Positions 46,143 to 57,731 of a DNA stretch of 64,000 nt are shown here, in pieces (positions within the stretch are counted from its first letter, which is position 1; the number at the start of each line of letters is the position of its first letter). Source of the DNA: Tethya wilhelma (taxonomy: Eukaryota; Porifera; Demospongiae; Tethyida; Tethyidae); assembly GCA_964030475.1 (NCBI GenBank), contig CAXIPT010000007.1, positions 1,275,745 to 1,339,744 on the forward strand, in the 5' to 3' direction. The position numbers and the translations under genes were made by a program. A model generated the notes under the pieces. The model searched no databases, was not told the origin of the DNA, and worked only from the letters and a program-made list of their open reading frames with translations.

Positions 46143-47882
46143 CTGTATTTCTTCCACTCCATAAGCACGTTCTGTAGTGACTGGGATGAGCCACGAGGGA
46201 AGAGGATCTCTGCTGGTTGGACGTGGGAGAGCCTCATCTGTAGCTCAGAGTACGAGGCAACACTGTCCTCAAACTCATCGTACAACATGTTACCAGCAGC
46301 TGGTTGCACTGCCTGTGTGTGGAGAGGGGTTACATGTCCATCATTTACAATGGCTAACTGACATTTGCACACACTATCATCATACCAAGAAGCCAATATT
46401 GACTCTCTTTTCCAGATTCTTCTTTCCTTTCTCTTTGGCTTGAGGCTTCTCAAAGAGACACATTATGTAGAGCTCTTCGTCTTCACAAGAAGATGGGACT
46501 GAGGCAGCAGCAGCTGTTTCACTCATTGATGCAGCTGGCTGCTGACAATCACCACCCTCCACATCACTACCTGTTGATATACACAAGAAGAGTGTAATGC
46601 TCTTTATACCATAGGGCCTTGATCGGGAAAATTTTTTGTTGCTAAAATTTTTTCCTCTACCAACACGAGAGGGGCAATTAACATATAGCAATCTTTACGG
46701 ATATGGTCAAAATGGCAAAAAAATTTTAGTGGTGAAAATTTCCCAATCTATGGGTATCCAACACATTGTGGTATCATCTCTTTATAGAGAGTAGAACATC
46801 ACTATGTACATGCATACCAATGAGAGTGGTTCTAGTGTAGAGTGCTGTCAGCTCTCTAGTGAAGGGACCAGATTTCTTGTCACTGGCTGCTTTCAAGGCA
46901 GCTGTCTCCATTTGCTTCACAACACCAACCTTATAACCAGCAGCTACTAGCCTGCCGGGAAGAAAGACAAACAGTTACATTCCTTGACTCACACAAGGGA
47001 AACTTTACTTGCTTAGACATTATACCTTCTAAGGTGAATGTGGAGACGGTGAACTGGTATACTGCCAGTCTTGAAGTTGTGATCGGGAAAGCAACCAATG
47101 TTGAGGACTTTTGACGCAACTTCTGCATCTTCTCCAAAGAACCGATACTTGTAGCCACATTCTACAAACAGTATGGCATCAGGATGCTGCACCTTGATGG
47201 CCATGAACTGACGTTCAAGAGGAGTGTACTGATTGGAGGACGTTGAGTTGACTGCTGTACTGTGTGACTTGGAGGAAGTGATACGGCTGCTTAGATCACG
47301 TGATGTGGGTGTGGTCTGAGAAGAATGAGCGCTAAACTGATCGAAACTAGCTTCACACATACTTGACGATGACATTGGAGGTTGCTTAGGAACCATTTCA
47401 GCTGGTCCTGGTGATTCTGATTCACTATGGACAGCTTTATTGTTGTCTGTGACCGCATTGTCATCATCAGATGGCTTAAAGTGATGACTAGTTTGTCCAA
47501 ACTCTTTTGAAGTTTTTCTGTCAGCTGCTGTCTGTGGAGAAATTTCTGCTGAGGAGGATGTATCATCTTTGCTGTCCCTGGTGAACCGTCTCAGTCTGCC
47601 AAAACTCTCCTTTAAACTCTCTACCATTGTAAAAAAGTGGTTGCTATAGATTAATAATGTGGAGCTAGTCTGTAAAAAGCTTACCATCAAGTTTAGCTCT
47701 CTTCTTTGAAGAAGTTGGGCCTTCATGGACTTCAGAGACTCTCTTCTGTGTACAGAAAAGATTGAAACATGTTGGATTTAGGTCTGCTGGCAACAAAAAA
47801 GGCTTTTTAATCAGTTGCTTACAAGTTTGTTTTGTGTTTCTCCCTCTCTTCGAGCAAAAAATCTCTGCAAAGTAGACTGCAT
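46143..47882 (-). pseudogene. MSH3: MSH3 5' part: six intact exons
   Basis: Exons 47882-47823, 47745-47685, 47620-47026, 46951-46818, 46570-46386 and 46312-46143 join in phase. The first exon encodes a PIP-box (QSTLQRFF) for PCNA binding, as in human MSH3 (QAVLSRFF). Exon 3 carries the mismatch-binding domain ([53 protein letters not shown]); exon 4 has [17 protein letters not shown]; exons 5-6 are the connector domain. This part shows no defect. I call it a pseudogene only because the rest of the gene (35701-42482) is broken; a truncated transcript is possible. Confidence 0.85.
46611..46758. mobile_element. Inverted-repeat element in MSH3 intron
   Basis: TACCATAGGGCC and GGGAAAATTTTTTG at the left pair with AAAATTTCCC and CTATGGGTA at the right. 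Small AT-rich MITE-like hairpin. Confidence 0.55.
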
Positions 47883-47979
47883 TGTTATAATTTGGCGCTA
47901 CACGTGGTTTCAGCATTAACCCTTTTTAAAACGAATTTAAGAAACATTTTTTGAATGAAGAAGAAGCAGAGCAAATCAC
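47883..47979. promoter_or_regulatory. Bidirectional promoter, MSH3 / PIH1D1
   Basis: Only 97 bp separate the divergent start codons, the tightest head-to-head pair in the window. Confidence 0.6.
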
Positions 47980-48649
47980 ATGGACAAACTTCTACTTGGC
48001 TCTACTCCTGCTGCAGAAGAAGAGAGCGAAGTTCCTGAAAATGTGTTGCAGAATTTTCTTCTCAAAGTGAGTACATTATATACTTTATTTTCATGGTCCT
48101 AAAATTATGCTAAGCTACTCATACTTTTCATCATCCTGCATAGCCAGAAGAACTCAGTGCACCTGGAACAGAACCTGTATCAAAGATAGTCATTCCTGAA
48201 GCTGGTAAGTTGAGCCTGAATGATACTAATATTGGCAGTGTACTAGCAAGCAATAACAAGCCATTTGGCATTTACTAAACACAGCCCCCTTTCACCGCTT
48301 TTTTTGTACCGCTCTGCTGGATAATTTGCCTTGCTTTTCATGGAAGAAGTCATTTATTATCTTTTTTTTTTCAACTCAAGGTTTTTGTATGAAGACAAAG
48401 ACAGAGAAAGGAGACAAAGTGTTCATCAACATTTGCAAGTCAGAGCAAGTAAGTGCATCACTAATGCTTATAATTGGCTGCCCCTGGCTGTTTGGAAAGT
48501 GAAACACTCTGTATACTATTATCTCTCACAGATTCCTTCACCAAAGGACATCACTGATGAGCAGCTGGAGGTGTTGCAGGAGTCAGGAGATGCCTCGCAG
48601 TACAGAGTACCTCTCAGTCTAGGAGAGCCTCACACCGTCACTGATAATG
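47980..48649 (+). CDS. PIH1D1: PIH1 domain-containing protein 1 (R2TP subunit), 5' exons only
   Basis: Exons 47980-48066, 48144-48204, 48381-48448 and 48532-48649 join in phase to give about 111 residues. They match the start of PIH1D1: GFCMKTKTEKGDKVFINIC, ITDEQLEVLQ and YRVPLSLGEPH (human GFRIPMSLGEPH). PIH1D1 recruits clients to the R2TP/HSP90 chaperone complex. No downstream exon is recognisable before the secreted-protein array, so the gene is either truncated or its array-sized intron continues past the window. Exon 4 recurs at 58511. Confidence 0.83.
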
Positions 48650-48691
48650 GTAAGGTTTTATATGTAGACCACAGCTAATGATAATATAGGT

Positions 48692-48907
48692 TACCGTATA
48701 GCGGGATATTTTTGTGGGGAAAAACTTTTTGAGAATTTCGCAGTTTGGCAGCTTTCGGCAAAATTTTTCCCCCACGAAATTTTGTAAGGTACTTGGTCGT
48801 CACGTAATGTTAAGACGCAATCCACGAAAATTTTCCTCGTGAATTTCTATTCAAGACAAAAATGCAAAAAAATTTCCCCACGAAAAATTCCCGCTATATA
48901 TACGGTA
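48692..48907. mobile_element. Inverted-repeat MITE, TATAGCGGGA family (copy 2)
   Basis: TACCGTATAGCGGGATATTT at the left and GCTATATATACGGTA at the right, with the same interior as the element at 22960. It lies just after PIH1D1 exon 4; the duplicated PIH1D1 exon at 58511 lacks it, so it inserted after the duplication or was lost there. Confidence 0.75.
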
Positions 48908-49133
48908 TCTCCATGGCAATGTATCATTTAATGAAAGTTTAAATATCCAGTTTACTACAACTTGTCTTCAAAAAATCAGTGACAACAATGTCATACAAAT
49001 TTGAATATACCTATGCCTATAGAGTCAAATTTGACAAATCCCCTATCAATAAACATTAATTATTTACCCTAACAAGTTTGTTCCTGTCTTAGCTACTGTG
49101 GCTATCAATATATACTAGTATGATGGTTTTAGA

Positions 49134-49861
49134 TTACAGGAATTCCACTATAAAATAGTAGAAATTGTAGGTTTCATCACCTTCATCTCGTGAGACCAGA
49201 AAGTCGAGACCTTTGGTCACATCAAGCTGTTGGTCGAAGGTTCCTGTGTTGACATAGCCATGTTCTTGAGCAGAGGAGCAGGCACCATATTGATGAAATG
49301 GTTCAAACAGTAGAACAAACTGCGAGCTCTGTGTTTCTGGCGAGAAAGAAGTAAGCATATTTTCGTCGTGAGTGGCAGGATGTGGATAGCATGGAGATTG
49401 GTCAGGGTTGTTAACAAGATAGAAGACGTTTTCATTGACTCCATCTGACAGTCCAACTCGTGGATCTCTGTCTGCTGTTCCTGGTGGCTTGATTCCTACT
49501 GTGATACGAACAGATGTGTGCAAGTCGAGCTCTCTTGGGCCAGCAAGAGGCACTCGGATGATTGGATCAAATTGCCGAAAATCAAACCCTGCTGCACCGA
49601 TATGGATGGTGCGATTGTCTGTAGTGGTGTTTGGATCCAGGAATGATGCAAGGCAGCGAATATTTTCAGGCGTAATGAAGATAGATTTTGAGTGAGCCAC
49701 TGCAGGCTGTTTAGAGAGGGGAAAATGTAACATCATTTGTAGCTAATGTATGATTCAAGAATGTATGATTTTATAGAGTTCCAACTTACTAAGGAATTGC
49801 CTAAAGGCAAGCCGATTGTCAGTAGCAGTAGAAAACCTGCTCCAAGCATCCTTAACATCAT
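49134..49861 (-). CDS. Array secreted protein 1
   Basis: Signal exon 49861-49790 (MMLRMLGAGFLLLLTIGLP) joins in phase 0 to exon 49706-49134 (TAA); 214 residues in all. The family core is present: ITPENIR, RVPLAGP, RITVGIKPPGT, VGLSDGVNENVF, FVLLFEPFHQYGACSSAQEHGYVNTGTF, then LDVTKGLDFLV and a Tyr-rich end. It is the most diverged intact member (extra residues around AGFDFRQFD). Two or three cysteines; no membrane segment after the signal peptide. No family recognised; a beta-rich extracellular domain is my guess. TATAAAAG on minus at 49974-49967. Confidence 0.82.
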
Positions 49862-49979
49862 GATGTTAAATTTCTGTAGATATAAGATGATTCTTGCTGT
49901 TGTGGTCCTTTGGTGCTTGAAGAATACCCAAGAGGTTGTGTTTGATTCTTGGCTCACCCAACCTTGCTTTTATACTTGT

Positions 49980-50944
49980 TCGTACGTACTCGTACGTGAT
50001 GACTATGAGCAAAGTCTTTTTAAAAATCAATATCGGTGTTCTTGGAAACGTTAACAGCAATTCTCACATTGCGTGGTCTTCCAGACTCCGAAGGAACAAC
50101 ATGTGGGCTTCAAGAATCTGCATGTTAGACATTTTAATTCAAAGGGTGCACGTATTATAGTCATCATGCCATTGCAGTGGAAGTGTAAGATTCCCCCATC
50201 ATCCTTGAAGGAAATTGGCCAGCCAAGGGAGCATAGATGGTTCCATGTTAATTAATACTTCAAAGTAACCTGCAGCCAGTGCATGCAGCCAGAGTCATCA
50301 ACATGACACTGCAGTAGCCATATTATTATTATTATGATTATTATCAATGCAAGCTATATAGCTAGGGCATGTATGATTATAACAACAGTTTTGAACTTAA
50401 GAGTTGTACTTTAACCCTTGCTGTACATATAGTTGTGGTTTTCTGGCCCTTCAAAATGTCATTGTGGTTTTGTACTCTTCCTGTATGGCATTGGTATATG
50501 GACTTCCCCCAAGCTTAGCATATCAATAAGCATAGCGGGGTAGGCCTGGTTTACGAGGCTATTAACACTAAGGCCTTTACCATGTATATCCACCGGTGTA
50601 TATACCAACACAGAATATTGGTCCAGGCCTTTACATGCATCAATTTATTGAGTATATAAGTCCCTGTGTTCACGTATAACCAGCAGTCCATGCTATTGAA
50701 CATTGTAGCAGGCAACTTTGTGTACATTGTACAAGCTGGAGTGAATTTCTGTTACTCAGTTTAATTTAACAAAATTAATAATTATATCAAAAAAATGCAG
50801 CAAACATGTAAGATTGCAAATTATGTAGGAATACACACCCTATAAGGCTCATGTATACCATATCTATAGGTAATATAGAGAATTTCAAGCTGTATATATT
50901 TATCTGCCAACAATTTATGTTTGATGGCTGTATAGTTATTGCAA
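49980..50944. other. Intergenic between array genes 1 and 2
   Basis: No gene. It contains half of a fold-back MITE at about 50505-50563 (CAATAAGCATAGCGGGG ... TTTACGAGGCTA, same arm as the element at 6824). Confidence 0.55.
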
Positions 50945-51738
50945 CTAATTCAAGAGTTCAATAATAAAATAGTAGAAGTCATATGTTTCAATATTATCAT
51001 TTCGTTGAACGATTAATTCCAAGCCTTTGCTCACATCAAGCTGTTGGGTGAAGATTCCTGTGTTGATGTAGCCATGTTCTTGAGCAGTGTAGCAGGCACC
51101 ATATTGATGAAATGGCTCAAACAGTAGAACAAACTGTGAGGTCTGTGTTTGTGGTGTATGAGAAGTAAGATGATTGTTGTCGTGAGTGCTGGGATATGGA
51201 TAGCATGGAGGAAGTTCGGAGTTATCAGGAAAAATAAAAACATTTTGATTAACACCATCTGACAGTCCGACTCGTGGATCTTTGTCCACTGTTCCTGGTG
51301 GTTTGATTCCTACTGTGATACGAATTGACATGTACAGATCAAGTTCTCCTGGGCCCGCAAGAGGCACTCTGATGATCTTTTCATTAGGTTCTCCAGCACC
51401 AATATGGATGATACGATTGTTGGTAGTAGTGGTTGGATGGAGGAGTGAGGCTTTGTAACGGATATTTTCGGGTGTGATGAAGAGCCCCTTTGACTTGGAT
51501 AGTGGCTGGTTTGAATAAAACATAAACCTTGCTGAGTACCACTGACTAGAGGTACATATGCACTAGCTTCATTCCCAGGCTTCTCCTTTGCAAATAAATA
51601 TTCGCGAAGGAGAAACCTGGGAACGAGGCTACATATGCACATGTAATGCTATACATGGCTCACCAGACAGTTGCTAGAAGAAAGGCTGACTGCTAGCAGT
51701 ATCAGGACACTGGTACTCAATGAAAGGGATGTAAGCAT
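50945..51738 (-). CDS. Array secreted protein 2
   Basis: Signal exon 51738-51664 (MLTSLSLSTSVLILLAVSLS) and main exon 51505-50945 (TAG) in phase 0; 211 residues. It has KSKGLFITPENIR, IIRVPLAGPGELDLY, VGLSDGVNQNVF and EPFHQYGACYTAQEHGYINTG. A strong TATAAAAT on minus lies at 51836-51829, about 95 bp upstream of the ATG. A fold-back MITE sits in its intron. Confidence 0.82.
51564..51631. mobile_element. Fold-back MITE with exact 9-bp target duplication (copy 5)
   Basis: TAGCTTCATTCCCAGGC at the left and GCCTGGGAACGAGGCTA... at the right (inner arms TCTCCTTTGC / GCGAAGGAGA). Both flanks read CATATGCAC. In the intron of array gene 2. Confidence 0.85.
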
Positions 51739-51876
51739 CTTTTTGCTCTATAGATTCTGCTAGCTATTATCAAACAATAGAAAAATCTCTCAAAACTCAG
51801 AAATTCTTCAGATTTTGCAAAGATCAGGATTTTATACCCAGACCAAAATGATTTTAATTGTATTCACAATCCTTTG

Positions 51877-51878
<2 letters not shown>

Positions 51879-51916
<38 letters not shown>
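51879..51916. repeat. (CA)n microsatellite
   Basis: About 18 units upstream of array gene 2. The rest of 51840-52302 shows no gene. Confidence 0.85.
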
Positions 51917-52302
51917 CCAACCATGCAGTACGTCTGTTTTGGTCACTATAGAATTTTACCATGATAATAATTATATGTATACCATTTGATACAATTTGAC
52001 AGCTGCTCACTGAACCCTATGCCCAAATTGAAAACGCCATAATGATTGACAATTACACTTTGACCCTATTATGTTTGTATCTGGAACATGCACACAATAG
52101 AAAGTGGTATATAACATTAGATAGTCATTGATCAGTAGTTCATAAATGTACATACAATTACAAATCTACAGTGTATAAACAAAAATATGTACATGTATTA
52201 GTAATAATGTTTTACTGTCATGCTTGCATCTTGTGCAATTGTTTCTTCAATGTTAACCTGACAGTGTATATGTTAGTTGAGTCGCCTTGGGGTATTGATT
52301 GT

Positions 52303-53018
52303 CTACAATAATTCTGTGATAAAGTAATAGAAGACATGTGTTTCTGGGGAGTTATCACCTCGCTTGACGATAAACTCCAACCCTTTTCTCACATCAAGCT
52401 GTTGAGGGAAAGTTCCTGTGTTGATGTAGCCATGTTCTTGAGCAGAGGAGCAGGCACCGTATTGATGAAATGGTTCAAACAGTAGAACAAACTGTGAGGT
52501 CTGTGTTTGTGGTGAGAAAGAAGTAAGACGATTGTTATCGTGAGTGCCAGGGTGTGGGAAGCATGGAGAAAACTCGGAGTTGTCAGGAAGAATAAAAATA
52601 TTTTCATTAACTCCATCTGAGAGTCCAACTCGTGGATCTTTGTCTGCTGTTCCTGGTGGCTTGATTCCTACTGTGATACGAATCGATGTGTACAGATCAA
52701 GTTTTCTTGGACCAACAAGTGGTATTCGGATGGCAGTCTCAAGTGAACCTCCTCCAGTAGCAACATGGATGCTACGGTCAACAGTAGTGACAGTTGGGTG
52801 TAGGAATGAGGCAAGGTAGCGGATATTTTCAGGAGTGATGAAGACTCCTTTTGATTTTTTGGATAGCGGCTGATTTGAGAGTTATACATTTTTTTGGAAC
52901 ATTTAACTTAAAATGATAGATAAAAATTACAAGCAAATTCTTAACTTACGAGAGAGTTGATGGAGGGAAATTTGAATGTAATTAGCATCAGAAATCCACA
53001 AATCATTGCAGACTTCAT
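52303..53018 (-). CDS. Array secreted protein 3
   Basis: Signal exon 53018-52950 (MKSAMICGFLMLITFKFPS) joins in phase 0 to main exon 52869-52303 (TAG). The main exon has no in-frame Met near its start but is fully open and encodes the family core (SKGVFITPENIRYLASFL, GLSDGVNENIFILPDN, EPFHQYGACSSAQEHGYINTGTF, FYYFITELL). It has one extra Lys (SKKSKG). 211 residues. TATAAAAA on minus at 53126-53119. Confidence 0.82.
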
Positions 53019-53126
53019 AATTATTTTGCTCTCTTCAATTGAGCTTGTCAGTATATAATAATATAGTTGCCCTAGCTAGCACACTGCATGTACTAAAATT
53101 ATTATATACAGCTGCTAATTTTTATA

Positions 53127-53707
53127 GTGTACAAGATGCCCCCTCGTTCCCCCCCTCCCCCTTCACAACCTTTCCCCTGATTATTCCCTATATCAAGTGG
53201 GTTATGTGGTAGACCTTCATAGTTGGCGCAGCTGCATAGTGATAGTTGACAACTTGTTTACAACTCTGTATAGATTATTACTATCTTCCATGCATGGCTT
53301 CCAGAGAGATCAAAGGGTTCAAGGAGAGTCCTATTATGAGTGTTTTTATGATGGATTTCCAACCATGCAGGTGTATGTGTTGTTCTAAAATCAATTTTTG
53401 TGGAGAAGAAGACATACCAATTTTATTTATTGGTGAATGGTGTGTACCACTATTATAACATATAATATATGAGAATGCAAAATAATTTATCGTATGTTTC
53501 ATCCAGTCCCTCTTCTCCAAACTATCAGATTCTGAGAAGTCCAACCCCTTTTTTGGTGTGGTTGTTCTTGTATTAATCTTTGCACTCTAAACTTACAAAA
53601 TTTAGCAAAACAAAACCTTAAAGTTCGTATAACAATTTTTATTTTAGAATTCAATCATTTCTTCATTAAACCCAACCTAATGTTGAGTTGTAAGAGGTTA
53701 CAATTGC
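53127..53707. other. Intergenic between array genes 3 and 4
   Basis: No gene. The segment near 53295-53390 (AGAGATCAAAGGGTTCAAGG ...) recurs near 56745-56850, and shorter versions near 54650, 57990 and 59795, showing that the flanks were duplicated with the genes. Confidence 0.6.
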
Positions 53708-54436
53708 CTACAGCAATTCTATGATGAAGTAATAGAAGTCATAAGTCTCTGGGAGGTCATCATCTCGCTTGACAATAAACTCCAACCCTTTGTTCACATC
53801 AAGCTGTTGGATGAAGGTTCCAGTGTTGACAAAGTCATTTTCTTGAGGAGTGTAGCAAGCACCATATTGATGGAATGGCTCGAACATTAGAACAAACTGA
53901 GACTTAGATGATTGCTGTGTGAAAGAAGTGAAACGATTATTGTTGGTACTGAATGGATATAGGAAGCATGGTGCTTGGTCTCTATTATCAGGAATAGCAA
54001 AGACATTTTCGTTGACTCCATCTGACAGTCCAACTTGTGGATCTTGGTCTTCTGGTCCTAGTGGCTCGATTCCTACTGTGATACGAATTGATGTATACAA
54101 GTTAAGTTCTCCTGGTCCAGCAAGAGGCACTCGGATGACATTCTCAAATGCACCACCTCCAGCAGCAATATGGATTGTACGATCATCAGTAGTGACGGTT
54201 GAGTGTAGGAATGAGGCAAGGTAGCGGATATTTTCAGGTGTGATGAAGACCCCTTTTGACTTGGATAGTGGCTGCATGTATATGGTTTGAGAGAAATACA
54301 ATTAATTTTTTACTACATTAAATATAGCTGCTCTACTAAAATTGCAAGCAAATTCACAACTTACTAGAGAGTCAATGGAGGGAAAGTTGGAGGCTAACAA
54401 CATCAAAAATCCAGCATAGACCGTCAAGGATGCCAT
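53708..54436 (-). CDS. Array secreted protein 4
   Basis: Signal exon 54436-54365 (MASLTVYAGFLMLLASNFPS) and main exon 54271-53708 (TAG) in phase 0; 211 residues. Family core kept, with variant ACYTPQENDFVNTGTF and FSTNNNRF. TATAAAAA on minus at 54517-54510. Confidence 0.82.
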
Positions 54437-54994
54437 AATTAGTTTGATTGCTATATCTTCAAAGCTGTAGTGTTGGCCTATACTATTGTCAGCTGCCTTG
54501 AAAATCTCATTTTTATAGTTTACGATATGTTCCGGCCCTCCACCCCCTTTTCACTACTATTCCCTAGCTGGCTCAGAGCTTGTGTATGCACTGATGTGTG
54601 TGATAATAATTATCATGGAACTCCATGCATCTATGTACAGTGGTTTGAGACGTATCAAAGGGTTCAAAGAAAATATGCTGGGAAAGGAGAGTCCTATAAA
54701 CTTTAGGTTAATATTTGATGTATGGATTCCTCTGGCTGTGATATAAAGTACCATGCAGTGGGTGTATGCCTTGTTCTAAAAATCTGTTTTTAATTGGTTT
54801 AGGAGACATACAAACTTAGGTTTGTAGTAATAGGCACACTTCAATCAAAGAGTCATGAGTTCTGTAGTATAATACTCCATACACGTGTCCACATGCTATG
54901 AGGTACTTTTTTTTTTGCAAATTTTAGATTCTATGCATTTTACTGCTATTAATTTTGTAATTTTCAAATTGTTGAAAATGAACCATCAATGCAA

Positions 54995-56271
54995 TCATAG
55001 ATAATAGAGACTACGTAAACGGGATTGGAAACCGCTCACGTGAGCAGTATAGTCCTGTACTTTACGTCGTCGGGCAGGCCGGAGCGCCTCTTAGTGGTTT
55101 TTTGGTCGCCAAAAAAGGCAGCTGCCAGCTAGTACAACCCACACTAAACGCTTGAAAAGCGAAAAGTAGGAAGCTTATACAAGTAAGTCCAGGCATAAAA
55201 CATGTATACAAAGAATACTTGCATGCAACAAAAACATTTTTTTATAGCAAAGTTTCTTAGATTTAGTACAAAAGTAAGTTGAACAGCAACATTCAACAAA
55301 CTAGCTGATTTTGCAGAGTTTTCGGGACTGTAACCTTGAGCACAGTGAATAGATTCTGGTTTTCTGGCCTGATAATTTTTCTTTATATACTGAGTCATTT
55401 GAATAGGTCCTGTATGTTGGAAGAAAACATTCATTTAGCACAAAAAATCAGATAGACAGTACAAAAAATAATACATTGGGTGCCTTGATATTCGGGACTG
55501 GAATTTCAACACTAGTGGATTGGACCCAACTTTAGCACCACATAAAGATAGTTTGTAAGTGTTAATAACAGAGTAGGGTTATTAAAAGCAGAGCACACAA
55601 ACCTATCTTGAAAAAATTGAGTGCAAAAATCAATAAATTTTTCACCTTAGCAACCATAAGCAGTAGGAAAAAGCACAGAGAAGACAACAGCAGGCAACAG
55701 ACAAACTAGAAATCCTAACAGAGTTTCCTACCAACTTGTTTTATCTTTGCAGTCTTATAACAGCTAGTCAAATCATTACTACCCCCAGCATTGATATGGA
55801 TATACCTCAATATTAAAATGTCTGAAGTTACATGAATATTGATGTACCAATATCTAAAACTTCTCTTGAAAACAAACATCTAAGGAATAGTTTCTGGAAA
55901 ACAAACATCTAAGGAACAGTCTCACGGCTCTCACATGATTTCCTACAATAATTTGGGGGGAAGGGGGGGGTTGCATAAAATCCTTACCAGCTTAGTAGAA
56001 AAGTGCCTTGTCTTTATAAAAAAGCCTCTTGATTATGAGCTTGATCACACTCTGAAATACTTCTCAACTCAATTAGGTCCTGCCATCTTCTTCTCAGTCA
56101 GCTGATTTACTCCCAGATCATTCTTTCAATACATTTTCTTGCGCTGTAGCTACTTCTCTGCAAACCAGCTGTTGGTGTGCGTTATTTAGAAGGGCGCTCC
56201 GGCCTGCCCGTGAATTTCTTGAATTTGCGCGCAGTTTCCAATCCCGGTTACGTAGTTTATAATATCTATGA
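54995..56271. mobile_element. Non-autonomous DNA transposon, 1277 bp, with terminal inverted repeats
   Basis: Left end TCATAGATAAT...CTACGTAAACGGG then GGGCAGGCCGGAGCGCC near 55072-55088. The right end is the inverse: GGCGCTCCGGCCTGCCC near 56193-56209 and CCCGGTTACGTAG...TATCTATGA. The imperfect inverted repeats are about 95 bp. Both sides are flanked by TGCAA (54990-54994 and 56272-56276). The paralogous stretch near 60120-60140 reads CCATCACTGCAATGCATTC without the element, a natural empty site. The interior has no transposase-like frame. Confidence 0.85.
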
Positions 56272-56477
56272 TGCAATGCATTCATGACACTCTATTGGAG
56301 TCAGAGCATTCCTGCCACGTTCAATCCTGACTTCTCTGCCCTGTGAAGCCCTTGTAGTAAAAACTGTTATTGATGTTAGCATAGTAGTAAGAATTGAAGC
56401 CATGCAGCAGAACAAGTGGTTTACATTGCTACATGTGAAGTGATGAAGTGGCATTGACAAGCAAATTCTTAACTTAC

Positions 56478-56532
56478 CAGGGAGTTGATATAAGGGAAAG
56501 CTGAATACAGCACAAATCCTAGCAGACTTCAT
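56478..56532 (-). pseudogene. Orphan signal-peptide exon of the array family
   Basis: MKSARICAVFSFPLYQLP followed by a good donor GTAAG, like the signal exon of array gene 3 but with an internal deletion. No main exon follows on minus before the transposon. Confidence 0.6.
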
Positions 56533-57025
56533 GATCATGTATAGTTCTATTGCTGTATTCAAGCTTGTCCCTCCCATTCCCTCTTCACAGCTCTCCTCCT
56601 GACTATATTCCAGACCTCAACCTATATCACTGAGTGGGTATTAGGTTAAGCTATAGTGACTGTGTGGCTCACAGAGTGCATGGTGTACAACTCTGTTTAG
56701 ATTATTGTAATATTAAATTTTATTGTGGCACTCCATCTTCAGTGGCTTCCAGAGAGATCAAAGGGTTCAAGGAAAGGAGAGTCCTATTATGAATGATGAT
56801 GGATTTCCAACCATGCAGGTGTATATATGTGCATGTTGTTCTATAAAATCTTTTTTTTTTTTTTCCGGGAAGAATTAAGACATACCAATTAACTTTGTTC
56901 TTTGGATACAAAATAATTGTTTAAATGGTATACAAAATAGTCATTTTTTATGGTATATACATCTTAGAATTCAATCCGGTTCTTCACTAAACCCAACTTA
57001 TGGGTTGAGTTGTGACACTTTTTTC

Positions 57026-57731
57026 CTACAGCAATTCTATGATAAAGTAATAGAAGTCATAAGTCTCTGGGAGGTCATCGTCTCGCTTAACAATAAACTC
57101 CAGACCTTTGCTCACATCAAGCTGTTGGTTGAAGGTTCCTGTGTTGACGTAGCCATGTTCTTGAGCAGAGGAGCAGGCACCATATTGATGAAATGGCTCA
57201 AATAGTAGAACAAACTGTGAGGTCTGTGTTTGTGGTGAGAAAGAAGTGAGCATATTTTCGTCATTAAGGCCAGGATGTGGATAGCATGGAGGTAGGTCGG
57301 TGTTGTCAACAAGATAGAAGACATTTTCATTGACTCCATCTGACAGTCCAATTAGTGGATCTCTGTCTGCTATTCCTGGTGGCTTGATTCCTACTGTGAT
57401 ACGAACTGATGTGTACAGTTCCAGTTCTCCTGGGCCAGCAAGAGGCACTCGGATGACATTCTCAAATGCACCTCCTCCAGTAGCAACATGGATGCTACGG
57501 TCAACAGTCGTGACAGTTGAGTATAGGAATGAGGCAAGGTAGCGGATATTTTCAGGAGTGATAAGGACCCCTTTTGACTTGGATAGTGGCTGGTTTGATA
57601 GAAATACAATTGAACTTGCATAATCTATTAAGTTTACACGCAAATTCTCAACTTACCAAAGAGTTGCTGGATTGAAAACTGAATGCTAACATCAGCATCA
57701 GAAATCCAGCATAGACTGTCAAGGACTTCAT
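57026..57731 (-). CDS. Array secreted protein 5
   Basis: Signal exon 57731-57657 (MKSLTVYAGFLMLMLAFSF) and main exon 57589-57026 (TAG) in phase 0; 212 residues. Core motifs: SKGVLITPENIRYLASFL, FENVIRVPLAGPGELELY, VGIKPPGIADRDPLIGLSDG, EPFHQYGACSSAQEHGYVN. TATAAAAT on minus at 57827-57820. Confidence 0.82.

Noticed and set aside
35701..47882. MSH3 as one functional gene with very long introns hosting nested genes
   Set aside because: Frame shifts and stops in the lever, connector-end and C-terminal exons, and absence of the Walker A/B exons, exclude a working MutS ATPase.
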